NCBI GenBank assembly: GCA_028689775.1
Contig: JAQVCM010000013.1
Coordinates: 46,365 to 110,364, forward strand
Length of the DNA stretch: 64,000 bases
From: Crocinitomicaceae bacterium
GTDB taxonomy: Bacteria > Bacteroidota > Bacteroidia > Flavobacteriales_D > Crocinitomicaceae
Reading direction: 5' to 3'
This document shows positions 45,317-54,570 of the stretch, one piece after another (position 1 is the stretch's first letter; each line of letters opens with the position of its first letter). Both the position numbers and the translations under genes were made by a program. The notes beneath the pieces are model-generated. The model searched no databases. It was given only the letters and a program-made list of their open reading frames with translations, and was not told the origin of the DNA.

Positions 45317-45391
45317 CAATCGTTTTTCAACTAATTTGCACTTAAAAATTAGAAAAAACCCTTTTAAAACATGAATTAAAACAAAAACTCA

Positions 45392-45817
45392 ATGAATAAT
45401 GACAAACCAAGAGTAACAAGTGTTGGAGGAATTTTCTTTAAATCGGAGAATCCAGATGAAATGAAAGATTGGTACAAAGAGAATTTAGGTCTTGATACCG
45501 ACCAGTGGGGAACCAATTTTGAATGGTTTCAAGGAAGTGATTCAACTAAAAAAGGATTTACACAATGGAGTCCATTTGAAGATAAAACGAACTACTTTGA
45601 ACCTTCTAAAAAAGAGTTCATGATCAATTATCGGGTTGTTCATATCGAAAAACTACTTGAACAATTGAAACAAAATGGAGTCACTATTTTAGATGAAATC
45701 GAGGCATTCGAATACGGGAAATTCGTCCATATTCTCGATAATGAAGGAAATAAAATTGAACTTTGGGAACCCAATGACATCGAATTCGAAAAACTGGTTC
45801 AAGGAAGAACAAAGTAA
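45392..45817 (+). CDS. VOC (glyoxalase-like) family protein
   Basis: 141 residues. One VOC fold: GGIFFKSENPDEMKDWYKENLGL at the start and VHILDNEGNKIELWEPN at the end, with Glu ligand. The family includes glyoxalases, dioxygenases and resistance proteins; substrate unknown. It precedes the SRPBCC gene by 15 bases. Confidence 0.85.
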   Translation: MNNDKPRVTSVGGIFFKSENPDEMKDWYKENLGLDTDQWGTNFEWFQGSDSTKKGFTQWSPFEDKTNYFEPSKKEFMINYRVVHIEKLLEQLKQNGVTILDEIEAFEYGKFVHILDNEGNKIELWEPNDIEFEKLVQGRTK

Positions 45818-45832
45818 TGTAAAGCTAAAATT

Positions 45833-46399
45833 ATGAAAGTATTTAAAAAGATATTAATCGTATTGGGAATAATCATCGCAATTCCATTGATTGTAGCGCT
45901 ATTTGTACGGAAAGATTATGCAGTTGAAGAGTCGATTGTTATCAACAAACCGAAATATGAAGTTTTCGACTACATCAAACACCTGAAAAACCAAGACAAC
46001 TTTAGCAAGTGGGCCACCATGGATCCCAACATGAAAAAAACATATCGTGGAACGGATGGAACGGTCGGCTTTGTTTCCGCTTGGGAAAGTGACAATGAAA
46101 ATGTGGGTGCTGGCGAACAAGAAATTCTAAAAATCACGGAAGGCGAACGAATGGATTTTGAATTGCGTTTTTTAAAACCATTCGAATCAACGCAAGTGGC
46201 GTATATGACTACGGAAACGGTCAGCGAAAATAAAACAAAAGTAAAGTGGGGTTTTAGTGGGAAAATGAGTTACCCAATGAACTTGATGATGTTGTTCATG
46301 GATTTTGAAGAAATGATTGGTGACGATTTTCAAGTGGGATTAAAAAAGTTAAAAACAAATTTGGAAAAAAAACATGGAACTAGGAGCATTTTCAATTAG
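45833..46399 (+). CDS. SRPBCC family protein with N-terminal anchor
   Basis: 188 residues: a hydrophobic N-terminal segment (about 6-25) followed by a START/polyketide-cyclase-like domain (ESIVINKPKYEVFDYIKHL, FSKWATMDPNMKKTYRG, KVKWGFSGKMSYPMNLM). The fold binds hydrophobic ligands. Ligand unknown. Its end overlaps the next VOC gene by 26 bases. Confidence 0.82.
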   Translation: MKVFKKILIVLGIIIAIPLIVALFVRKDYAVEESIVINKPKYEVFDYIKHLKNQDNFSKWATMDPNMKKTYRGTDGTVGFVSAWESDNENVGAGEQEILKITEGERMDFELRFLKPFESTQVAYMTTETVSENKTKVKWGFSGKMSYPMNLMMLFMDFEEMIGDDFQVGLKKLKTNLEKKHGTRSIFN

Positions 46400-46745
46400 T
46401 CTTGCAGTGAAAGACATTCATCAATCCAAAGAATTTTACGAGAAATTGGGGTTCACTTTTAAAGGTGGAAACATCGACCAAAACTGGATCGTTTTAAAAA
46501 ACGGAAATGCCGTAATCGGTTTATTTCAAGGCATGTTTGAAGACAACATCATTACCTTCAATCCTGGTTGGGACGGTGATGCACAAAACCTATCAGAATT
46601 TGACGATGTAAGAAGCATTCAAGAAGAACTCAAAAGTCGCGGGATTACGTTAACCAAAGAAGCTGACAAAACCACGACTGGTCCTGAATACATTACCTTA
46701 ACTGATCCAGATGGAAACAACATTCTAATTGATCAGCATCGATAA
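46374..46745 (+). CDS. VOC family protein
   Basis: 123 residues with the VOC fold: SLAVKDIHQSKEFYEKLGF, NWIVLKNGNAVIGLFQG, and LTDPDGNNILID at the end. Overlap with the SRPBCC gene shows co-translation. Substrate unknown. Confidence 0.85.
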   Translation: MELGAFSISLAVKDIHQSKEFYEKLGFTFKGGNIDQNWIVLKNGNAVIGLFQGMFEDNIITFNPGWDGDAQNLSEFDDVRSIQEELKSRGITLTKEADKTTTGPEYITLTDPDGNNILIDQHR

Positions 46746-46819
46746 ATCAGTGTAAAATTAAAGATAACCAAAAGGTTTAATCAACAACAATTAGTAAACA
46801 ATAATTAAAATTAATAAGC

Positions 46820-47260
46820 ATGGCAACAGTAAACATTTATTTAACCTTTGAAGGCAATTGCGAAGAAGCTTTCAATTTTTATCAATCCGTTTTCGGAGGA
46901 GAATTTCCATACATTGGACGTTTCAAAGACATCCCTTCCGAAGAAAAAGGTGCACCAATGAGCGAAAAAGACGGCAATAGAATCATGCACGTAACTTTGC
47001 CAATCAGTAAAGAAACTTGCTTAATGGGAAGTGATACTGGTGGCGAATGGAGTGCATCTTTAATTCAGGGTAACAATTACTCCGTTTCAATTAATGCAGA
47101 AAGTAAAGCCGAAGCTGATAAATTATTCAACGGACTTTCTGCTGGCGGTAAAGTAATCATGCCAATGGAAAAAACGTTTTGGGGTGCTTATTTCGGACTG
47201 TTTGCAGACAAATTTGGAATCAATTGGATGGTTAACTTTGACGAACCACAAGAACACTAA
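46820..47260 (+). CDS. PhnB/YjdN-type VOC protein
   Basis: 146 residues. Starts NIYLTFEGNCEEAFNFYQSVFGGEF and has RIMHVTLPI, AEADKLFNGLSAGGKVIMP and FWGAYFGLFADKFGINWMV, the hallmarks of the PhnB-like VOC branch. The role of this branch is unsettled. Next gene starts 11 bases later. Confidence 0.87.
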   Translation: MATVNIYLTFEGNCEEAFNFYQSVFGGEFPYIGRFKDIPSEEKGAPMSEKDGNRIMHVTLPISKETCLMGSDTGGEWSASLIQGNNYSVSINAESKAEADKLFNGLSAGGKVIMPMEKTFWGAYFGLFADKFGINWMVNFDEPQEH

Positions 47261-47271
47261 AAATCAGCAGA

Positions 47272-47697
47272 ATGGCAAAGAATAAAACCCAAGAAACATC
47301 GCAAGATGTTGGAGAATATATTGAATCTTTTGCAAATACCGAGCAGAAAAAATCAGATAGTTTTGAGCTCATCAAGCTGATGCAAGACATTACGGGTTGT
47401 GAACCAAAAATGTGGGGTCCAACCATTATCGGATTTGGTCAGTATCATTATAAATATGCAAGTGGCCACGAAGGTGATGCGCCTTTGCTTGGTTTTTCTC
47501 CGCGGAAAGCGGAAATTTCATTGTATGTTTATACGGGGTTAGAAGAACACGAACACCTGTTAGAAAATTTTGGTAAATTTAGAAAAGGAAAATCGTGTAT
47601 TTACATCAAAAAACTGGCGGATATTGATCAAAAAGAACTCCAAAAAGTAATGAAAGAAACGATCCAATATTTAAAATCAACGTATGGCAAAAATTAG
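47272..47697 (+). CDS. DUF1801 family protein
   Basis: 141 residues. Conserved KKSDSFELIKLMQDITG, PKMWGPTIIGFGQYHYKYASG, FSPRKAEISLYVYTG and SCIYIKKLADID match DUF1801 (YdhG-like). Function unknown; overlaps the following membrane gene by 14 bases. Confidence 0.87.
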   Translation: MAKNKTQETSQDVGEYIESFANTEQKKSDSFELIKLMQDITGCEPKMWGPTIIGFGQYHYKYASGHEGDAPLLGFSPRKAEISLYVYTGLEEHEHLLENFGKFRKGKSCIYIKKLADIDQKELQKVMKETIQYLKSTYGKN

Positions 47698-48175
47698 ACT
47701 TGAAATTAAATGGGCAATGATATTTGTGGCAACCTCTTTACTTTGGATGGTTCTTGAAAAACTTGTTGGTTTACACAGTACACACATTGATAAACAAATG
47801 TATCTAACCAATTTGTTTGCCATTCCTGCAATAACTGTTTACGTTTTGGCTTTAATAGACAAGAAAACCAAAGCTTACAACGGTCACATGTCTTATAAAC
47901 AAGGTTTTGTTTCAGGTATGATTATTACCTTACTTGTTGCAGCTATTTCTCCACTTACACAATGGATTATTTCCACGATAATCACTCCGGAATACTTTCC
48001 AAACGTCATTGCATATTCGGTTAAAATAGGTTATCACAATTCTTTAGCAGAAGCGGAAGCATATTTTAATCTTCAAAATTACATGATTCAAAGTGTTGTT
48101 GGCGCCTTGATAATCGGATTTATAACAACCGCAATTGTGGCAATGTTTATAAAAACAAAGAAATCGAACTTGTAG
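47684..48175 (+). CDS. DUF4199 membrane protein
   Basis: 163 residues with four hydrophobic segments (about 10-25, 40-58, 75-95, 133-157) and the family stretch MSYKQGFVSGMIITLLVAA. Common in Bacteroidota, role unknown. Last gene of the run that begins at 44864. Confidence 0.85.
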   Translation: MAKIRLEIKWAMIFVATSLLWMVLEKLVGLHSTHIDKQMYLTNLFAIPAITVYVLALIDKKTKAYNGHMSYKQGFVSGMIITLLVAAISPLTQWIISTIITPEYFPNVIAYSVKIGYHNSLAEAEAYFNLQNYMIQSVVGALIIGFITTAIVAMFIKTKKSNL

Positions 48176-48237
48176 CTCATGGCTGTCGCAATGAAAATAC
48201 GTGTTATTCTATTTTTCAAATCAAAACAAGCTAATAG

Positions 48238-49071
48238 ATGAATAAACTATTTCACATATTCAAAGTTGATGTCGCAGAATCTGATAAAATTTCTGCCCAA
48301 CAAAACGACCCACATAGTCACGATTTTGAAGAATTATTGATTGGAATAAATGGAGAATTAGAACATTTTATTGATTTTAATGCCTCCCAAATGCAAGCCC
48401 CTTTTGTGAGCTTCGTAACCAAAGGAAAAGTGCATCGTTTGATTCCAAAATCCAAAAATGGAAAATGTGAAATTTGGGGAATTAGATTTAAAAGTGAATT
48501 CGTTCCTGAATCCACATTTCAACTGTATTCGTTATATCATGGCAATGCTAATTTAAAATTAGAAGAAGGAAATAGCCTTCAACGACTTGGTACTATCTGT
48601 GAAATGATGTATGAAGAGGCATCCCAAGAGACTCCTAGTTATGCCATTATCAAACAACTATTAAGTGTTTTATTCACGATGTTAGAGCATGAACGAAAAA
48701 AGTTAGCTACGACCCACAATACACTGCAAAAAACACAAAACGTTTCATTTGGAAACTTTCTAACCATCCTTGAAGAAAATTTTCGCAGGCCTTTGGGAGT
48801 TGATTTTTATGCTGAAAAATTATTTATGTCATCCCGCAACCTGAATTTAATTTGTCAAGACATTTTAGAACAAAGCGTTTCCGAAATCATCGAAACTCGA
48901 AAACTTATTGAAGCCAAAAATCTCTTGATCTCTACAGACAAAACGATCACCGAAATTGCCTATGAATTAGGTTATAATGAAAATTCCTATTTTTCAAATG
49001 TCTTCAAGAAAAAGTCCGGTCAATCACCCAGTGAGTTTAGAGAAGAAATGAAAAAACTGCTTTCTTCCTAA
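48238..49071 (+). CDS. AraC family transcriptional regulator
   Basis: 277 residues: cupin-like N-terminal part (DPHSHDFEELLIGINGELEHFID) and C-terminal AraC domain (about 175-275; GVDFYAEKLFMSSRNLNLICQ and ITEIAYELGYNENSYFSNVFKKKSG). It is just upstream of, and codirectional with, the YceI-DoxX-YgiD-SDR-DUF417 genes and is the obvious candidate for their regulator. Confidence 0.9.
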   Translation: MNKLFHIFKVDVAESDKISAQQNDPHSHDFEELLIGINGELEHFIDFNASQMQAPFVSFVTKGKVHRLIPKSKNGKCEIWGIRFKSEFVPESTFQLYSLYHGNANLKLEEGNSLQRLGTICEMMYEEASQETPSYAIIKQLLSVLFTMLEHERKKLATTHNTLQKTQNVSFGNFLTILEENFRRPLGVDFYAEKLFMSSRNLNLICQDILEQSVSEIIETRKLIEAKNLLISTDKTITEIAYELGYNENSYFSNVFKKKSGQSPSEFREEMKKLLSS

Positions 49072-49159
49072 AATTACAACCCAATTACTGAATATTGTAA
49101 TACTCAAAATACTAATTGTCAGTAAGTTTGTAATTATAGAAAAATTAAAATAAATAATT

Positions 49160-49729
49160 ATGAAAAAAGTACTGTTTTTACTCGTATCTGCTTTAATTAG
49201 CATTAACTCATTTGCTCAAACTCAATGGAAAGTAGATCCTTACCATTCCTCTTTAAACTTCAACATTTCCCATTCTGGAATTAGTATTGTGAATGGAAAG
49301 TTTTTGGATTACACAGGGAATTTAACTACCGATGGAACTGCACTAACAGGTGCAAAATTTGATTTTACGGTTAAAATAAATAGCATCAACACCAATGTAG
49401 AAGCTAGAGATAATCACTTGAAAAGTGCCGATTTTTTTGAAGCAGAAAAATATCCAAACATGACCTTTAAGAGTACGAAAATCGAAGCTCTTAAAAAGAA
49501 AGATCACTATTTACTATATGGTAAATTGACCATTAAAGATGTGACAAAAGACGTTGTGTTTGATGTTTATTATGGTGGTACAGCAAAAAGTGACCAAGGT
49601 GAAAAATTAGGAATGAAAGCAGAAACGACCATCAATCGTTTTGATTACAACGTCAATTACGATCCAACGGCTTCAGGCATCGCAAAAGATGTGAAAATCA
49701 TCGTTCACTTGCAATTCGCAAAACAATAA
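49160..49729 (+). CDS. YceI family exported protein
   Basis: 189 residues with a signal peptide (KKVLFLLVSALISINSFAQ). Lipocalin-like YceI fold: WKVDPYHSSLNFNISHSGIS, NTNVEARDNHLKSADFFEAE, YPNMTFKST, then KLGMKAETTINRFDYNVNY. Members bind isoprenoids or fatty amides in the periplasm and are often induced by stress. A hairpin follows at 49742. Confidence 0.9.
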   Translation: MKKVLFLLVSALISINSFAQTQWKVDPYHSSLNFNISHSGISIVNGKFLDYTGNLTTDGTALTGAKFDFTVKINSINTNVEARDNHLKSADFFEAEKYPNMTFKSTKIEALKKKDHYLLYGKLTIKDVTKDVVFDVYYGGTAKSDQGEKLGMKAETTINRFDYNVNYDPTASGIAKDVKIIVHLQFAKQ

Positions 49730-49741
49730 AACTCAATAAAT

Positions 49742-49775
49742 ATCCCTGTGAAATTTGATTCACAGGGATTTATAA
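49742..49775 (+). terminator. hairpin after the YceI gene
   Basis: ATCCCTGTGAA / TTCACAGGGAT, 11-bp perfect stem, then TTATAA. Possible terminator or attenuator between YceI and DoxX. Confidence 0.6.
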
Positions 49776-49838
49776 AGTCATCTTCATAAAAAAACACGCT
49801 CAGAAACCTCTTTTCTGATCATTTCAACAACTCAAATT

Positions 49839-50267
49839 ATGATTAAACAATTTTTCAACCCAGGTATTCACACCAATAATGTTTCATACCTGTTATTAAT
49901 TCTTAGACTAGCAGTTGGAATTTTTATGTTGACACACGGAATGGGGAAATTTTACAAGCTATTTGGAGATGCTCCAATTCAGTTTGCGGATCCATTGGGT
50001 GTTGGTGTTACTGCTTCTTTGGCGCTCACTGTTTTTTCTGAAGTGCTTTGTTCAATACTTTTAATTTTTGGATTGCTTAGCCGAGCCGCTGCTATTCCAT
50101 TAATTATCACCATGCTGGTTGCAGCTTTCATTGTTCATGGCAACGATGGTATTGGAAAACAAGAATTGCCAATACTTTACACGGTAATGTATCTTGTAAT
50201 CGCCATCATGGGTGCAGGAAAAATCTCACTCGATAAGTGGATTTACAGTAAAATAAATCAAGCATAA
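49839..50267 (+). CDS. DoxX family membrane protein
   Basis: 142 residues with four transmembrane helices and the DoxX stretches LLILRLAVGIFMLTHGMGKF and EVLCSILLIFGLLSRAAAIPL. DoxX-type proteins sit with redox enzymes and thiol systems. Stop is 20 bases before ygiD-like gene, suggesting one transcript. Confidence 0.87.
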   Translation: MIKQFFNPGIHTNNVSYLLLILRLAVGIFMLTHGMGKFYKLFGDAPIQFADPLGVGVTASLALTVFSEVLCSILLIFGLLSRAAAIPLIITMLVAAFIVHGNDGIGKQELPILYTVMYLVIAIMGAGKISLDKWIYSKINQA

Positions 50268-50287
50268 TTTTTTTATACACTTGAATA

Positions 50288-51175
50288 ATGGATAGATCGC
50301 AGTTTGTAAAATTAATGGCTTTATCATCATTTATACCCATAACAATGAAATTAGACCAACTCCATAAAATGACTTCAAAATTAAGTAATACCAGCAAAAT
50401 GCCGGTGTTATTTCTTGGACACGGAAGTCCAATGAATGCCATTGAAGACAATGATTTTGTTAGAACATTTAAAAAACTGGGAACAGAATTACAGCGACCA
50501 AATGCAATTTTATGTATTTCGGCGCATTGGGAAACCAAAGGTACTTTTGTGACCGCCATGCAAAATCCAAAAACAATTCACGATTTTGGTGGATTTCCGA
50601 AGGAATTATTTGATGTTCAATATCCCGCTCCTGGAAGTCCTGAATTGGCATTGGAAACACAAAAAATAATTCAAAAAACCGAAGTTGGATTAGATGATAA
50701 ATGGGGACTTGACCACGGCGCTTGGAGCGTTATCAAACATTTATATCCCAATGCGGATATTCCTGTGATACAAATGAGTATCGATTATTCTCAACCAGCC
50801 AGTTATCACTACGAGTTGGCAAAGGAATTAAGCAGCCTTCGTCAAAAAGGCGTTTTGATTATTGGGAGTGGAAACATGGTTCACAACCTTCGTTTGGTTG
50901 CATGGAATAAATTAAACGAACAATTTGCGTTTGATTGGGCTTTGGAAGCAAATGAAAAAATGAAAAGTTACATTTTAAACGGTGACCATCAAAAGCTCAT
51001 CGATTTCAGATCGCAAGGAAAAGCCTTTGATTTAGCAATTCCAACACCTGAACATTATCTTCCATTAATCTATGCTTTGGCTTTGAAGGATGAAAAGGAA
51101 GAGATAACTTTGTTCAACGATCAATCCCTTGCCGGTTCACTTTCGATGACTTCTGTCAAAATTGGTTCCCATTAA
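50288..51175 (+). CDS. ygiD: YgiD-like extradiol ring-cleavage dioxygenase
   Basis: 295 residues. LigB/class III extradiol pattern: FLGHGSPMNAIEDNDF with a metal His, SAHWETKGTFVTA, WGLDHGAWSVIKHLYPNADI and GSGNMVHNLRL. YgiD is a DOPA 4,5-dioxygenase-type enzyme. The first 37 residues before the conserved core are hydrophobic in part and may anchor or export the protein, which is unusual for YgiD. Confidence 0.88.
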   Translation: MDRSQFVKLMALSSFIPITMKLDQLHKMTSKLSNTSKMPVLFLGHGSPMNAIEDNDFVRTFKKLGTELQRPNAILCISAHWETKGTFVTAMQNPKTIHDFGGFPKELFDVQYPAPGSPELALETQKIIQKTEVGLDDKWGLDHGAWSVIKHLYPNADIPVIQMSIDYSQPASYHYELAKELSSLRQKGVLIIGSGNMVHNLRLVAWNKLNEQFAFDWALEANEKMKSYILNGDHQKLIDFRSQGKAFDLAIPTPEHYLPLIYALALKDEKEEITLFNDQSLAGSLSMTSVKIGSH

Positions 51176-51257
51176 TCGGTTGTTCCATTCACTTCATAAG
51201 ACATCAAAAAAAATAAAATTTCGAACATTTTACATCTATACATTTTCAAAAGAAAAC

Positions 51258-51980
51258 ATGACTCAATTTAAAAACAAAAAAGCAATCATCACAGGTGGTG
51301 GAAGAGGACTCGGAAAAGCGACTGCCATTGCCTTCGCAAAAGAAGGAATTGACATCGCAATAACTGGAAGAAATGAGGCGGTTTTGAAAGAAACAGTTGC
51401 TGAATTGGAAACCTATGGTGTGAAAGCGATTTATTCTGTTTTCGACGTAAGCAATTACGACGAAGTAAAAAGCAGCATTCACCAAATCATTGAAACCTTG
51501 GGTTCGGTTGACATTTTAGTAAACAACGCTGGGATTGCAGCTTTTGGAACGTTTAACGAAATGGAAGTAAGCCAATGGAATCAAATTATTCAAACCAATG
51601 TGATGGGCATGTATTATGTCACCAAAGAGGTTCTACCCTACTTGATCGCTCAAAATGAAGGTGAAATCATCAACGTTTCATCCACTGCGGGATTAAGTGG
51701 AAATGCAAGCACATCCGCCTATTCAGCTTCGAAATTTGCTGTTATCGGAATGTCAGAATCTTTGATGAAAGAAGTTCGTAAAAACAACATCCGTGTTTGC
51801 ACGTTAACACCAAGTACCATTGCTTCAGACATGTCTGTGGAATTGGGAATTGCAACGAAAGACTCTGAAGATAGCGTTTTACAACCTGAAGATTTTGCCG
51901 AACTAATTGTCGCTGGATTAAAACTTCCTAGAAGAGCCATGCTGAAAAGCGCCTCTTTGTGGTCGACAAATCCTGGTTAA
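51258..51980 (+). CDS. short-chain dehydrogenase/reductase
   Basis: 240 residues from the ATG at 51258; the open frame begins at 51162 but that part overlaps ygiD and has no SDR pattern. Cofactor motif GGGRGLGKA, NNAG, catalytic S and YSASK (SSTAGLSGNASTSAYSASK). NAD(P)-dependent oxidoreductase resembling 3-oxoacyl-ACP reductases; substrate unknown. Part of the operon 49160-52598. Confidence 0.9.
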   Translation: MTQFKNKKAIITGGGRGLGKATAIAFAKEGIDIAITGRNEAVLKETVAELETYGVKAIYSVFDVSNYDEVKSSIHQIIETLGSVDILVNNAGIAAFGTFNEMEVSQWNQIIQTNVMGMYYVTKEVLPYLIAQNEGEIINVSSTAGLSGNASTSAYSASKFAVIGMSESLMKEVRKNNIRVCTLTPSTIASDMSVELGIATKDSEDSVLQPEDFAELIVAGLKLPRRAMLKSASLWSTNPG

Positions 51981-52022
51981 AAACGAGCTAAGCAGAAAAA
52001 AAACAATTTTAAATAAAAAATA

Positions 52023-52598
52023 ATGAATCAATTAATTGCATTTTTAGCGAATAGTCAATCCAATTTCATCAACCTGACGAGAATCTCAATCGTTATCGTA
52101 ATGGTTTGGATTGGTGGTTTGAAAGTCTATCAATATGAAGCAGATGGAATTGTAGCTTTTGTTGCAAACAGTCCTGTGATGTCTTTCTTTTATGGTAAAA
52201 AAGCACCAGAATACCAGGAATATAAAAATCCGGAAGGAAAAACAGTTCAAAAAAACATCGATTGGCACCAAGAAAACAGAACATACATTTTTGCGTATGG
52301 ACTGGGAACTGTCATCGTAATTATTGGCTTGCTGACATTTTTGGGTATTTGGTATGATAAAATTGGATTAATTGGAGGCTTGTTAACTTTTGGAATGTCC
52401 TTGGTAACCTTGTCCTTTTTAATTACAACGCCAGAAGTATATGTTCCCAATTTGGGAGGAGATTTTCCAACACCACAATTTGGATTTCCCTATTTATCTG
52501 GCGCAGGAAGATTGGTTTTGAAAGATGTAATCATGTTGGCCGCTGGACTAATGTGCGCATCCGACAGTGCTAAAAGAATTTTAGCGAAAGGAAAATAA
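52023..52598 (+). CDS. DUF417 family membrane protein (RclC-like)
   Basis: 191 residues with about four transmembrane helices: LTRISIVIVMVWIGGLKVYQ, the loop EADGIVAFVANSPVMSFF, and LSGAGRLVLKDVIMLAAGL. DUF417 includes RclC/YkgB, part of reactive-chlorine defence in E. coli. It closes the run that starts with the AraC gene; that context makes an oxidative or electrophile stress role likely. Confidence 0.87.
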   Translation: MNQLIAFLANSQSNFINLTRISIVIVMVWIGGLKVYQYEADGIVAFVANSPVMSFFYGKKAPEYQEYKNPEGKTVQKNIDWHQENRTYIFAYGLGTVIVIIGLLTFLGIWYDKIGLIGGLLTFGMSLVTLSFLITTPEVYVPNLGGDFPTPQFGFPYLSGAGRLVLKDVIMLAAGLMCASDSAKRILAKGK

Positions 52599-52641
52599 GT
52601 TTTGCAATGAATGAAAATTTGAACTCAGTTTAGAAATTGAG

Positions 52642-52649
52642 TATATTTG
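52642..52649 (+). promoter_or_regulatory. -7 element ahead of the broken XRE gene
   Basis: TATATTTG, perfect TAnnTTTG, about 110 bases before the XRE remnant. Short frame KIKEEYEQLSKR between may be the tail of a lost toxin gene, uncertain. Confidence 0.35.
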
Positions 52650-52759
52650 GTAATATCGGTTCATGTGATTGAGAAAAATGACATTTTAGAGTGTGAGACA
52701 GCGACATTGAAAATTAAAGAAGAATATGAACAGCTGTCTAAACGCTAATAAATATTGAA

Positions 52760-53067
52760 ATGGATAAATCAAAGAGTAAAACCTTAACAACTCTGGAAGA
52801 GTTTAAAGACAAAAATTACGGGAAAAGAGGAACAAAAGAACGTGATGATCTCGAAGCGGGATCTGATAACTTTAAAAGGGTGTATTAATTCAAAAAACTC
52901 GTTTAGAAATGGGTATGACACAGCAAAAATTTACTGATAAGGTTGGGACCACAAAGTCATATATTTCTAAAATTGAAAACAATTTGAAAGAAGCTCGTAT
53001 TTCTACCTTGCAAAAAATTGTAAAACTCGGTTTTGGCGGTCAGTTAGAATTCTCAATAAAAATATAA
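52760..53067 (+). pseudogene. XRE antitoxin gene with a frameshift
   Basis: Frame from ATG 52760 reads KSKTLTTLEEFKDKNYGKRG and TKERDDLEAG, then shifts near 52875 and continues as LIQKTRLEMGMTQQKFADKV and GTTKSYISKIENNLKEARIS, ending KIVKLGFGGQLEFSIKI. It is the HTH antitoxin of a HigBA/RelE-type pair in Bacteroidota. One small indel explains the break. A toxin gene is not intact upstream. Confidence 0.78.
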
Positions 53068-53499
53068 TGCAACAAACTCAATTCGATTATTTCTGGAACA
53101 AAGGAAATGGAAAATCTTTTGCGGATTAGGCAAATCACAATCCTGCGATTTCTGCTGATGGAAAATACGATGCCTATTTCTTGGAACACGATGAGTAAAC
53201 AGATTTACTGGTTTCCAATTCTCTGAAAGACAAATCTTTCATTTGGCAATGCGTTCAATATTAAAAGAAAACGAGTTGAAAAACCTTCCGGATAATTTTA
53301 AAAGCTTGCGGATGAAGTTTCTGCACTTCCAACGTGGTTGGATCAGGAACTAATTCAAGTTGCTGATTGGATTTTTGGAGCAGCAAAAATTGCTGAATCA
53401 GCTCTTGTTTTGTTTTCTAACTCGTTTTCCACACCTTAAAGATGTATATAAAACATTGATTTTAAAAGTGTTTAACCCAAAAATAATCAACAATTTAAA
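53068..53499 (+). other. 432 bases of gene debris
   Basis: Starting with ATG at 53068, reading QQTQFDYFWNKGNGKSFAD then stop and continuing NHNPAISADGKYDAYFLEHDE, with more fragments such as LDQELIQVADWIFGAAKIA later. Several stops and shifts; source gene not identified. It ends at the IS5-like copy. Confidence 0.5.
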
Positions 53500-53501
53500 T
53501 A

Positions 53502-54568
53502 GGGTCTGCTGATAAACTCACGCTGCATTCTTGCTTAGAATCGCGTATTTGACAGACCAAACTCTCAATAAATTTTCTATTTGATTTTTGAGCCATACTT
53601 TTAGCCAATAGCGTACCCGCTCAGCCAAATTGACCAAGTTGAGTACTAAAATGATACTTGCTATCCAAGACTCACTTGTTTGGGCAAGCCTAGCTTTTAT
53701 TCTATCTAAACCATAAGCTGTTTTCGCCTGACCAAACTTTCCTTCTATCGGATTGCGTTCTCCAGGACTTACTTGATTTGACAAGGCCTGTTTGGATGGT
53801 CTTCCCAATGGCTTTGCTTTTAGATTGATTCCTTTTTCCTTTAGATATGCGCGATTTAAACGTGTACAATATATTTTATCAACCATAACATTTTCAGGAT
53901 AATACCCAAAACGCTTCTTGTATTTTTCAACACTTTCTGGTAAGCGTGTTCCTTCGTTGTACGCATCCCAACTGAAATCATCTAAAAATGAAAAACCATC
54001 CACCAAGGCTACATTTATCTTTGCTCCAAATTCAACATTTGTATTTGATTTTCCACGAACTATCGGACGAACATGAGGTTGATGAATGCTTTCATTTGCT
54101 CTAATCCCAATCGTTTTCTAAACTCTACGAACAAAGAGGAATCAAATGGTGGCGAATCGCTAAAAGACGAGTAACCAACAAAGTACTGCATATAAATGTT
54201 TTCTGAAATCATGTCAACAGTTTCTCTATCATCCAGATCACACAGATGTTTAATAATGATCGCACCAAGAACTAAGCGTGGATTTAAGTCAGGACGACCT
54301 GTTGATTTTCTTGGAAAATGTTTCCTGTAAACCGATGCCAACTCATCCCAAGGTAGTAATTTGTCCAAAAGAACCCAACGATTTGAAGGGTTTAATTTTT
54401 GCTCGAAAGGACTCTCAAAACCAGCTAAAATCAACTGTTTTTGACTAATGTATTCGGTCCGAGATGCACGACTTTTAATCTGATTTTTCATATAACCTTG
54501 CACTTGTTGAAATAAATATAGCGAGAATCATTGATAAAACAAGGGAAATGTAGTTTATCAGCAGACCC
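53502..54568 (-). mobile_element. IS5-like insertion sequence with internal deletion, 1067 bp
   Basis: Perfect 17-bp terminal inverted repeats GGGTCTGCTGATAAACT (53502-53518 and 54552-54568), flanked by TA on both sides, which fits a 2-bp target duplication. It contains one broken transposase on the minus strand. Internal loss of roughly 0.4-0.5 kb is inferred because the middle of the transposase is missing. Confidence 0.85.
53518..54503 (-). pseudogene. IS5-family transposase, deleted and frameshifted
   Basis: N-terminal part (54060-54503) has NPSNRWVLLDKLLPWDELAS, RKHFPRKSTGRPDLNPRLVL and SENIYMQYFVGYSSFSDSPP. It ends abruptly after KAFIN. In another frame the C-terminal part begins HQPHVRPIVRGKSNTNVEF, then GAKINVALVDGFSFLDDFS and NPIEGKFGQAKTAYGLDRIK with the last catalytic Glu. 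The stretch that normally separates them, including the first catalytic Asp, is gone. So the product cannot be an active transposase; the copy could move only in trans. Confidence 0.85.
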
Positions 54569-54570
54569 TA

